From Ipomoea triloba (Eukaryota > Streptophyta > Magnoliopsida > Solanales > Convolvulaceae): a DNA stretch of 64,000 nt. This document shows, in pieces, positions 55,347 to 64,000 of this stretch. The notes beneath the pieces were generated by a model that made no database searches, was not told the origin of the DNA, and saw nothing but the letters and a program-made list of their open reading frames with translations. The number at the start of each line of letters is the position of its first letter. Position 1 is the stretch's first letter. The translations under genes and the position numbers were made by a program. The stretch covers positions 5,994,983-6,058,982 of the forward strand of contig NC_044923.1 of the NCBI RefSeq assembly GCF_003576645.1, given 5' to 3'.

Positions 55347-56334
55347 TCAAGAAGACATGTTAACGTGAACAGTGGCATTCATGTTAGAATTACATACTGG
55401 GCAACATCGTATCAGGGTGGACCCACACAGTGTGCAGAGGCAGAGATGCCGACACGGCAGCAACAGAACGCTCGACTCTCTCTCGCCGCACCGGCGGCAC
55501 ATCCGGCCGCCGGAATTCTTGCTATCCTGCGCCTCCGTGGCGGGGGTGCGCCACTCCGGCATCGCCGTGCAAACCTCCGGCTCTCCACGGCCGTGATCGC
55601 TGCTCCCGCAGCAGGACTCCGCGTCTTCCTCCGCCGCCGCGACGGCGGCGGGGACGGACACGCGCTCGTCGGCGACGTGGGCGAGCACTTGCTCCAGATT
55701 GCTCCGGAGAGAATTCGCCGCCGCCTCGTTCGTCTGCGCCATATCTCGCCATAACTGATTCTCAACGTACAAACTCTTCACCCTTTCTTGTAGGGCTAAA
55801 TTCAATTTAGCCATTCTTTGAATCTCTTCATCCTTCTCCCTAAGTTTCTTCACCAAACCATCTCCCATCGCCGCCATTAAATTTCTGGCCGTCTGTTTCT
55901 GCCTCTCCTCGAACTCCACCCTCAATTTCTTAGTCTGAAAAAATAAATTCAAAATCAGAAAACAAATTTTCAAGAGAATAACAAAAAATAAATTAAAAAC
56001 CTCACAAAATATGTGTACGTACATGATGCGCGATGATTCTATCAATCTCCGATTGCAAAAAATCATCGCCGGCGCCGCCGCCGCAGATTTGAGTCGACGG
56101 ATGGCTATAGAGATCGAGAGAATCTCTAGATCGCTTCCCGTGAAGCGACGGCTGCTGAAGACTATTCCCGGCGACGACATTTTTCACCGGCCGAGATCGA
56201 TTAAACGGGAAGATGCTCTGATATGCGGCTAATCTTGGCTTAGTACTCATGAAATCTCTGCAATTTTCCATGCCTAACGGAATGAAATCGGAGAATTCTA
56301 GGGGGAGAAGATTGGAATTGGCTTCAACCGCCAT
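55347..56334 (-). CDS. BOI/SBP1-type RING-finger E3 ubiquitin ligase
   Basis: Two coding exons on the minus strand: 56334-56023 and 55934-55347, joined through CAT|GTACGT and TTTCAG|ACT, giving 299 residues. The N-terminus MAVEANSNLLPLEFSDF is followed by a central region with QSEIDRIIAHH. The second exon opens TKKLRVEFEERQKQTARNLM and continues as a coiled coil (about residues 105-175) containing the WRD-like segment VENQLWRDMAQTNEAAANSL. The end is a C3HC4 RING: MCRRCGERESSVLLLPCRHL, then CLCTLCGSTLIRCCPVCNS. This layout is that of plant BOI/BRG (S-ribonuclease-binding) ligases, which ubiquitinate regulators in stress, gibberellin and cell-death responses. An in-frame ATG at 56424 would add 30 residues, but it lies upstream of the start site predicted from the TATA box, so 56334 is preferred. 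The target is unknown. Confidence 0.94.
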
Positions 56335-56429
56335 GGGTGAATCTGAGTCAGAGAGAAATTGCGTGCTTAACCTAGACGAGAAGAAAGAGAGGAGCGACAA
56401 ACAAGAATGGGGTTTACACTGCATTCGGC

Positions 56430-56437
56430 TTTAAATA
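56430..56437 (-). promoter_or_regulatory. TATA-like box of the RING gene
   Basis: On the minus strand this reads TATTTAAA. It predicts a start site near 56400-56405, downstream of the alternative ATG at 56424 and upstream of the chosen ATG at 56334. Confidence 0.6.
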
Positions 56438-56439
56438 GG

Positions 56440-58277
56440 TAGGCCGTAGTTAAGGTTCCCTAAAACTAAATTGTCCGTTACCTAGTAACGGGATAATTTT
56501 AAATTTTTTTGTCTGGATCCTCATGTTTGTATATATCTCTTTAAGACCACGCCCTTTCTTAGTATTATATTTTCGCCCTCAAAACTTTGATAATTAAATA
56601 TTTTGCTATTCTATCTTATTTTCATTAATAATGTGTTTGGTTCACGAAACGAATTTTAGGAAAATAAAAAATTATATTTTATTAGAAATTGAATAGGTAA
56701 AGAATAGAATTTTATTTTATAATTCTATTTTACTGAAATTTTAATTAAATCTTGTATTCCCTATATTCTTGTCGGTTGTCACTTTATTGTTGTTTATTTA
56801 TTTATTATGTGTTTGATTGGTTTTAAAAAATAAAAATAAAATAAACATTCAAAAAATATATGTACAATCTAAATTAAATGATGTAATAATAAAAAATTTG
56901 TGTTGTTGTTGCTGTTGTTGTTATTGTTGTTGTTGTTGTGAATAGCTATTCCGTTAAAAAAAATTAAATATTTCATTATCAATAATATTATATTTCATAA
57001 TAAAACGATTTATCAAACAATTGAATAAAATTATTTCTATTAAGTAATTTCATTCTAAACTTATTTCATAAACCAAATGTACTATAAATTGATATTTTAC
57101 CTATCATGTTTACTATACGAAATCAACTATTTATTTGTTATTTATTTTCTTATTACTTTCAATTTTTTTTGTGTTTAATAATATTTTAAATATTTAATCA
57201 AGTATCGCTAACGCAATTACATACATACAATGATACAGAAAGAATATTAAAATTTATGTGTTTCGCAATGTGAAATCTTTGCGAAGAATTTTTTTTTTTG
57301 ATCAAAAGATCAATTTAGATCTCACAAATGTTTAATAGAGTTAAAATAATGAATCGAATTCAATGTTGACATAATATAATGGTGAATTTCTACTAATAAG
57401 ATAATAGTAATGTAATATAAACCAATCAAATTAATTTATTTTCAAACAAATTAATTAGTGGATATTTTGTAATGATGGCTACTTTCGCTCCTACAATTAT
57501 AATGTCAAAATTTGCAATAAAAAAATTAAAGTTTGTAATAGAGTTAGTAGTAATAAAAAAAAAAAAATCAACCAAGTACTCCGTATTTGAAAAGAATAGT
57601 AATTTAAAATCAAACTTTTTAACTATTGAATTAAATGAAAAATTAAATCCAAGATCTTTTTCTTTTAATATTTGTGATTCTTTTTGATAAAAATTTATTA
57701 TGCTTAAAATAAAAAAAAATATTTTCATAATAATTTATTATACGTAAAAATAATAAGCATAATAAATTTAAATATTTTAATTAATTAGTAGTAACGAAGA
57801 CTTCTTATATGCAAAAATATACAAGTAAGAATTATTTGGATAACTTAAGATTTATTTTCCTCATGAATTTGATATTGATTCATTGAATCAATGATATAAT
57901 TTGACGAAAAAGAAAAAAACTAAAATATCAAAAAAAAAAAAAAAATTAAGTCAGGCATTAAGATTAGGAAAGTTTGTTTGAAAAAAATAAGATTAGGAAA
58001 GTTAAGAAGGTGTGATCCCTTTCCAAACTTCGAGAACCTGCCACTGTCCCACGTTATTTTGGAAATTTTCCTCGTACACATGAATGTAAAGCCACCTATT
58101 TATACGGCTGGAGTAACGGACGTGTTGCTTTCTGCCACGTCGCACCACTCATTTGTTTATTTTTATTTTTTAAAATAGAATTTTAGGACAATCCGTGGAA
58201 CTAACTGAGATAATAACTCTATGAGACTTGTCAATTACATTTTTTGAATTTCATTTGCTTGCGATAATTTTTTTTAG
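56440..58277. other. AT-rich intergenic DNA
   Basis: A (TTG)n-like run lies at 56900-56938. 57525-57570 is a SINE tail (GTTTGTAATAGAGTTAGTAG then poly(A)). 58000-58150 is a less AT-rich patch with no recognised gene. Confidence 0.35.
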
Positions 58278-58390
58278 TAGTACTGACTCTGTGACAATGT
58301 AGTATCTGTTCATAGCTATTTTCTCAATCTAATGACGCACAAAGACCTTGTGGTTTAGTGGCATCCGATGTCCCGATTAACACTCCCATC
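58278..58390. mobile_element. Chimeric SINE: inverted tail joined to forward head
   Basis: 58281-58340 is the reverse complement of the SINE tail (inverted, AGCTATGAACAGATACTACA then TTGTCACAGAGT). 58352-58390 is a forward head (GACCTTGTGGTTTAGTGGCA then TCCGATGTCCCG). Such a junction suggests two insertions, or an inversion inside one. Confidence 0.6.
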
Positions 58391-59350
58391 ATTCTTTTAA
58401 AATTTTGTTATTTCAGCATTTAATAAATATGACTAATATGTAATTTTATTATTTAATTAAAAAGAGTTTAAAAAAGACATATAGAAATTACATGTGTAAA
58501 AATAGGATCCCACGAGAACACACCCAGGAAAATACTAAGAACCAGTCTCAGTCTTACATATGTAAAAATTGAACGGATCAAATCAAATAAAAAAAAATAC
58601 AGTAACTTTTAACACTATATTGTACACTTTTAACAATAGAAAGTGCATTCCTGGATAACTTTAAAAATATCAATGAAAAAACTAAATTTTAAACATAAAT
58701 CGTAAATGTTAAGCCATAAACAGTAAAAGTGTGAACTCCTAAACCAAATAAAGCCAAAATCTTAGTAGTAAACTCTAAAATCTAAATTCTAAGTGCACTG
58801 CACTTTCACATTTTGAAAAGTGCAATTTTAAGTACTACAGAGTACATTTTTTTTAACAACATAATGTGCATTTCTGACAAATTCGCATAAGTGCACAGTA
58901 TAGTGTTAATAAAAGTTGTATAGTATAATTGGCGTTAATTATGAAAATGTCACTGTTTTTTTTTTAAAAAAAGTTTGATATAATATGTTATAATTTTTGG
59001 AGTAATAGTCAAACTCTATGAATGTGACTTAAGTGGAATATAATTTAGTGTTACTCAAGTCGAAATGATTAGGATATTAGATGTGATTTGTTAAACAAAT
59101 AGCCTTCTCCTAGTATTTTTTTTTAATAGTAATGCATTTGTAATTTGTTGTTTACCTTTTTCACCAGCAGGATGTTTAAAGTTTAGTAAGTATATATTAT
59201 TCCTTAAATTTATTTGTTAATTACCTTTTCAATGACCACCATATTGTTAGTAATAATATGCATAAGGAAAATATTTTTCACCTCCATGATTAAAACTTCC
59301 CATGGTTATACCTACAATTACCATTCCGCTACTCCTTATTCCTGCCATCT
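58391..59350. other. AT-rich intergenic DNA
   Basis: 58600-58930 repeats ACACTATA, CTTTTAACA and AGTGCA words but forms no clean repeat. No gene was recognised. Confidence 0.35.
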
Positions 59351-59418
59351 ATCTTGGAACCTATCATTAACTAATATTTTTACTTTTCATAACTAGTCGA
59401 TCTTACAGAATAACATCA
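59351..59418 (+). repeat. Left bracket of the plastid-DNA block
   Basis: ATCTTGGAACCTATCATTAA + CTAATATTTTTACTTTTCAT and GTCGATCTTACAGAATAACA match, with scattered changes, the sequence at 63812-63880. It is one of two direct copies enclosing the duplicated block. Confidence 0.7.
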
Positions 59419-59524
59419 GGTGGTTGTTTGAGAAGGGATTTTAATAGTTAAATACTTTTTGGACTTGCTTAGAGAAGTGTTGAATACTTCACGACTCTTC
59501 GCCTTAAATCAATTTTTACCCGTC

Positions 59525-59970
59525 ACCGCACGACCGTCGCACGGTGCCTTTGTGGATTTGATATCATCATATCATTTTCTATTTCATTCTTCACTATGTT
59601 TTAAACTCTTTATTGGGACTATATGTGTGGGTTTCCATTGTCAACATATCCACTTATCAAGCAAGTTCTTGATGACTCCACCAATAATAGCTTAAGGTTA
59701 TTACCTCTACTAAATAGTAACTAAAAAAAATCTATCCTAATCTTATGAATGTATAACAATTCTTTGAGAACCCATATGTACAAACTAGTGGTGGATATGA
59801 TGAATGTAAAAGTTTGACGTGGTGTGGGGTTAATGTGAAATATGAGACAAGGAACAACAGAAATGGTTACAAGGAAAGTGCTTTATGTGAATGGATCTAA
59901 AAAACATTAAGTTTGATGGTTATGAATTTGTTGTCATCTTTGATGCTAATTTTTAGTCTAATAAGACTTT
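59525..59970 (+). repeat. Old diverged copy of the 1.16-kb unit (left part)
   Basis: It shares ordered blocks with 60045-60460: CGTCGCACGGTGCCTTTGTG / CGTCGCACGGTACCTATGTG, TTTTAAACTCTTTATTG, CAAGTTCTTGATGACTC(C/T)AC, AACTAAAAAAAATCTAT and GAGACAAGGAACAAC(A/G)GAA. Many substitutions and indels separate them, so this duplication is much older than that of the other two copies. Short open frames in the copies (for example SHGTYVDAVLYHFVFHSSPD) have no recognised family. Confidence 0.75.
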
Positions 59971-60014
59971 TTGATCAAAGTTTTGATTTTGGTAATCATG
60001 GTGAGTACATTATG

Positions 60015-61172
60015 ACTCTTTTCGTTAGTGGCGCCATCTCACAAACGTCGCACGGTACCTATGTGGATGCAGTATTATATCATTTTGTCTTTCATTCTTC
60101 ACCAGATTTTAAACTCTTTATTGAAACTATATGTCTAGATGTAGGTTTACATGACCATCAAATCGACTTATATATCGCACAAGTTCTTGATGACTCTACC
60201 AATAATAGTTTAAGGATATTTTCTCTACTACTAAATATTAACTAAAAAAAATCTATACATAATTTTATAAACTTTTTATCAGTTTATAATAATTCATTGA
60301 GAATCCATATGAGACAAGGAACAACGGAAGTGGTTACAACTCACAAGGCGAGTGCTTTATGTGAAGGTCTAAAAAGCACTAAGTTGATGGCTGTAATAAA
60401 TTTAATGTTATCTTTAATGTTGATTTTTATCCTGATAATGACTTTCTATGAACATCCCTTATGTTCTAGAAAATCCAGAATTTGCCTTAGTGCAAGCAAG
60501 ATGGGAAGTTGGTAAGGCAGATATTAGCATTAACTTCTTTATTATTATTGTAATTCCTTTAGAAAAAAATTATAGATATAATTTTTTGAGCTCCAATTCA
60601 TGTGATTAACGTGGGTGGATAAAAAGACCAAACAATAGTGGAGTACATAGACTTTGAAGTCAGAGCTAGCCTTTGGGGTTGGAAATTTCTTTATATTGGT
60701 GACTTAGAAGTGAGTCAATTATTTTCAAATTTACCTTATATAGTAGTATTTAGAAGATAGTCTTTGTGTATCACGCGCTAAGAAGATTATTTAACGAAAA
60801 TGAAGAGTGAATGAAAACAAAGACGTATATAAGCATCGTGCTGCATTAGGGCGGCAGTCGTGCAGTGATCGTAATGACGGAGGTTTTGATGATGGTTGTC
60901 TTGATATGGCTCCGTTGCTTTATATAGTTCTATTTATGATTTTTTTTTGTCTCTAGCAATCCCAATGTTTCTTTTTTGATCCGATCAAATAATGAAGTGA
61001 CTTACATATTCTTAAGTACCCCCTGGCATGAAAACAAAAAAGGTTTGTGACGCTGAACTGGACTCCCGATAGATAAGAGAAAATCGGAAATGCCTTTGAG
61101 TTCATACTCCTCTCTCGATACATAATCGAATGTTTTTGTTTTTAAAAACAATAAAAAAAATTGAATATCGAA
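60015..61172 (+). repeat. Recent duplicate unit, copy 1
   Basis: From TCTTTTCGTTAG to AATATCGAATT it matches 62261-63417 almost base for base, with only a few single-base indels and substitutions (for example CTCTTTATTGAAAC against CTCTTATTGTGAAAC). Its last part, from about 60950, looks like plastid clpP intron sequence and runs without a break into the clpP exon at 61283. Confidence 0.9.
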
Positions 61173-62159
61173 TTCGAAGTGCCATGCTATTATTACTTAA
61201 TATTATATTGACATTCATATATTCATATAACGAAGGCATAGTCTTCTTTTTTTTTTGTCAAATAAAAACCTCATTGGCGCCAAGCGTGAGGGAATGCTGC
61301 ACGTCTGGTAATTGCTCCCCCGGCCAGGATAAAAGATCCCATTGAAGCGGCTAATCCTATGCATATTGTACTGACACCTGGCCGCACAGTTTGCATCATA
61401 TCATAAATAGCTACTCCAGATATTACATCTCCCCCGGGAGAGTTTATATACAAAAAAATATCCTTGGTATCATCTTCGATATTAAGATATACCAAAAGAC
61501 CAACAATTTGATTCGAGATCTCACTATCAACCTCTTGAACTAAAAACAGGAATCGTTCGCGATAAAGTCGGTTGATTAGGGGAAATTGTTTCCCTTAGGA
61601 ACCGTACATGCGCCTTTTGACGCATACGGTTCAAAAAAATTGTGAAAAAGAATCAATGTATAGATTCCAGCCCCTTTCTTTTTTTTTCATAACAGGTTTT
61701 TCTGACGTCTAGCGAAATTTTCTTCGATTTTTCAATAAAGACGAACTCCGTTTTCTATTTTTCGCTTTTCTATCTATTAGAAGAAGAAGAAAAGGGGTCA
61801 CTAAACTTATCGAGTTAACTTCTCATTGATGTATTGTTTCATCGAGATTTCATCCAAATTCCGATGGCATTTTCTTGTTCCTGAATGAGTTTCTTTTATT
61901 TAGGTTTCTGCTCTTCTCCGGGTAAGGATTCGCCCCATTTTGATTTGTATATATAGAACAAATGCTCCCATTACCATTTCTTTTTGTTATGACTTTATTT
62001 TTTCAATTCATGTCATACCTTCTACCAAGTAGTTATTAAAGTTTGAGATACCTGACAAAGAGGATCTATTTCAATTTCCAAATATAGGAATCAGTTATGG
62101 TACAAGTAAAAATCATCGATATATTACCGATTGGCTTTTTTTTTTAAACGGAGCCTGAA
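60950..62159 (-). pseudogene. Nuclear plastid DNA (clpP region)
   Basis: This stretch contains clpP exon 2 (61283-61570) with flanking sequence that reads like plastid intron DNA on both sides, including ACTCCCGATAGATAAGAGAA, GCCATGCTATTATTACTTAA and GGAACCGTACATGCGCC...GCATACGGTTC. Its base composition differs from the nuclear surroundings. The left limit is uncertain; the right limit runs into the N gap and may continue to about 62260. It is a transferred organelle fragment, not a working gene: exons 1 and 3 are absent. Confidence 0.8.
61283..61570 (-). pseudogene. clpP: Plastid clpP exon 2 fragment (ATP-dependent Clp protease subunit)
   Basis: The minus strand translates without interruption as [20 protein letters not shown], then [58 protein letters not shown] and RAAFPHA. 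This is the middle exon of the plastid ClpP1 protein, with the catalytic serine context GLAASMGS. Just after AFPHA the reading enters intron 2 sequence and stops within a few codons (WRQ). The frame is intact, so the transfer may be fairly recent. It cannot make a complete protease here. Confidence 0.9.
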
Positions 62160-62184
62160 NNNNNNNNNNNNNNNNNNNNNNNNN
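62160..62184. other. Assembly gap (25 N)
   Basis: A short gap just after GGAGCCTGAA in plastid-like sequence. It is close to the second duplicate, so the joining of the two sides is not assured. Confidence 0.99.
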
Positions 62185-62260
62185 TACTTCATTTTTTTAG
62201 TCCAACCAAGCCAACCATAATAGAATATAATAGTAAGTAATATGAATTTTCCCCCAAAAG

Positions 62261-63417
62261 TCTTTTCGTTAGTTGGCGCCATCTCACAAACGTCGCACGG
62301 TACCTATGTGGATGCAGTATTATATCATTTTGTCTTTCATTCTTCACCAGATTTTAAACTCTTATTGTGAAACTATATGTCTAGATGTAGGTTTACATGA
62401 CCATCAAATCGACTTATATATCGCACAAGTTCTTGATGACTCTACCAATAATAGTTTAAGGATATTTTCTCTACTACTAAATATTAACTAAAAAAATCTA
62501 TACATAATTTTAAACTTTTTATCAGTTTATAATAATTCATTGAGAATCCATATGAGACAAGGAACAACGGAAGTGGTTACAACTCACAAGGCGAGTGCTT
62601 TATGTGAAGGTCTAAAAAGCACTAAGTTGATGGCTGTAATAAATTTAATGTTATCTTTAATGTTGATTTTTATCCTGATAATGACTTTCTATGAACATCC
62701 CTTATGTTCTAGAAAATCCAGAATTTGCCTTAGTGCAAGCAAGATGGGAAGTTGGTAAGGCAGATATTAGCATTAACTTCTTTATTATTATTGTAATTTC
62801 CTTTAGAAAAAATTTATAGATATAAATTTTTGAGCTCCAATTCATGTGATTAACGTGGGTGGAAAAAAGACCAACAATAGTGGAGTACATAGACTTTGAA
62901 GTCGAGCTAGCCTTTGGGGTTGGAAATTTCTTTATATTGGTGACTTAGAAGTGAGTCAATTATTTTCAAATTTACCTTATATAGTAGTATTTAGAAGATA
63001 GTCTTTGTGTATCACGCGCTAAGAAGATTATTTAACGAAAATGAAGAGTGAATGAAAACAAAGACGTATATAAGCATCGTGCTGCATTAGGGCGGCAGTC
63101 GTGCAGTGATCGTAATGACGGAGGTTTTGATGATGGTTGTCTTGATATGGCTCCGTTGCTTTATATAGTTCTATTTATGATTTTTTTTTGTCTCTAGCAA
63201 TCCCAATGTTTCTTTTTTGATCCGATCAAATAATGAAGTGACTTACATATTCTTAAGTACCCCCTGGCATGAAAACAAAAAAGGTTTGTGACGCTGAACT
63301 GGACTCCCGATAGATAAGAGAAAATCGGAAATCCTTTTGAGTTCATACTCCTCTCTCGATACATAATCGAATGTTTTTATTTTTCAAAACAATAAAAAAA
63401 AAATAAATATCGAATTT
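62261..63417 (+). repeat. Recent duplicate unit, copy 2
   Basis: The near-identical direct copy of 60015-61172. It includes the same plastid-like tail (GAACTGGACTCCCGATAGAT, CATACTCCTCTCTCGATACA) but breaks off after TAAATATCGAATT, where the first copy continues into the clpP exon. Upstream, 62185-62260 is unrelated to the sequence left of copy 1. Confidence 0.9.
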
Positions 63418-63440
63418 TGCTTATATTATATATATTTTTT

Positions 63441-63553
63441 GAGTACTACTGAAGCACAAAGAGTCGCCTCCAATGAAACTCGAATCCACTCCAATCATCC
63501 ATGTGGGAGTGTTAATCGGGACACCAGATGCCACTAGACCACAAGGTCTTTGA
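63441..63553 (-). mobile_element. tRNA-derived SINE
   Basis: Read on the minus strand: AAAGACCTTGTGGTCTAGTG (A-box region), GCATCTGGTGTCCCGATTAA, CACTCCCACATGGATG, a B-box region GTGGATTCGAGTTTCATTGG, and a tail GGCGACTCTTTGTGC. It is a member of the 5501-5690 family lying right behind the second duplicate. Confidence 0.75.
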
Positions 63554-63810
63554 CAACTATTTAAAAGAAGAAAAATGTAATATTTTTGTTTTCAAACCAA
63601 AAAAAAAATGCTAGTAAGAAAATTATTAAAGAAGCTACCTTAAAAATGTATCCATGTGCTAATTATAAAATAAACTTTTATTTGTTTGGGTATAAGCCAT
63701 ACTTTGTAATATAATGTAAAATATATAATATTGTATCATAATTTTAACTACTAACAACTCAAAAATCCAAATAGAGGTTTGGAAGTCAAACTTATTCACT
63801 TGATTTGAAA

Positions 63811-63880
63811 AATCTTGGAACCTATCGTTAACTAATACTGTTACTTTTCACAACGGGTCGATCTTACTGTATAATATCAT
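63811..63880 (+). repeat. Right bracket of the plastid-DNA block
   Basis: AATCTTGGAACCTATCGTTA + ACTAATACTGTTACTTTTCA and GGTCGATCTTACTGTATAAT match 59351-59418 in direct orientation. Confidence 0.7.
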
Positions 63881-63894
63881 CAACGAGACAACGA

Positions 63895-64000
63895 CTGTTT
63901 GGTTGGAGTGAATTATAATTCTATTCCACTTAATTCTGACGGCAATTAAATTCCTTGGTTTGGTTGAACGGAATCGCAATTCCCTCATTTTTCATGGAAG
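63895..64000. mobile_element. MITE cut by the window edge
   Basis: GACTGTTTGGTTGGAGTGAA and TTGGTTTGGTTGAACGGAAT with repeated AATTC words resemble the AATTC-rich element at 43245-43390. It continues beyond the window. Confidence 0.4.

Noticed and set aside
55365..55810. GC-rich plus-strand and alternative minus-strand frames
   Set aside because: Shadows of the RING ligase second exon; only the chosen frame has the coiled coil and C3HC4 ring.
56335..56424. N-terminal extension of the RING ligase from an ATG at 56424
   Set aside because: The TATA-like box at 56430-56437 places transcription start downstream of this ATG, and the family usually starts MAVEA.
60297..60515. 72-codon frame, identical in both recent copies (again at 62540-62758)
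   Set aside because: Identity reflects the recent duplication, not selection. No domain, and the old copy at 59525-59970 does not keep the frame.

Overview
This window reads as nuclear DNA of a flowering plant. It is AT-rich. Its genes have short exons with GT...AG introns and plant-family products. The intergenic space is packed with plant-type mobile elements, and there is a piece of plastid DNA. The plastid clpP fragment and the gene types suggest a eudicot, probably an asterid. A Convolvulaceae source is only a guess from the look of the SINEs. Two runs of N (39324-39582 and 62160-62184) show that this is a draft assembly.

Five nuclear protein genes are supported. (1) MED9, a Mediator subunit, five coding exons, minus strand, 574-1782. 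(2) A 71-residue conserved membrane microprotein, plus strand, 5958-6173. (3) An intronless, secreted, pepsin-type (nepenthesin-like) aspartic protease, minus strand, 8874-10388. (4) A TLC-domain multi-pass membrane protein, eight coding exons plus a 5'UTR intron, minus strand, 20628-23179. (5) A BOI/SBP1-type RING E3 ligase, two coding exons, minus strand, 55347-56334. They do not form a pathway. Exon boundaries were derived by hand from splice sites, frame continuity and family resemblance.

The rest is mostly mobile DNA. 1875-3474 is a Mutator-like element with 10-bp target duplications that carries broken pieces of an armadillo-repeat gene and sits against the MED9 5' end. 3699-4985, 12004-12665 and 25556-25795 hold foldback elements that share a hairpin-prone GGCGACC/TTCTCC core. 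10716-11750 is an element with a 102-bp G-rich minisatellite carrying five perfect (GGGT)4 blocks. 16327-16862 is a decayed Ty1/copia gag. 28156-28676 is a near-palindromic element. 30435-34700 is a 5'-truncated LINE whose ORF2 frame is broken by one stop codon. 35535-35780 is a MULE-type MITE with a 9-bp duplication. Several tRNA-derived SINEs are present, three with clear target duplications (5501-5690, 29269-29413, 44235-44482). A probable Helitron 3' end lies at 43569-43595 and a hAT end at 26982.

The right end (59351-63880) is the most unusual block. A segment of about 1.16 kb occurs twice almost unchanged (60015-61172 and 62261-63417), and an older diverged relative lies at 59525-59970. 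Plastid clpP DNA (exon 2 and flanking intron) lies between the two recent copies, and plastid-like sequence appears to be included in the repeated unit. The whole is bracketed by two related stretches of about 66 bp. A nearby 25-N gap means that misassembly must be excluded.

No wholly new enzymatic system was found. The best candidates for new biology are the shared palindromic core of otherwise different foldback elements, the gene-fragment-carrying MULE at a Mediator gene promoter, and the plastid-DNA duplication block.
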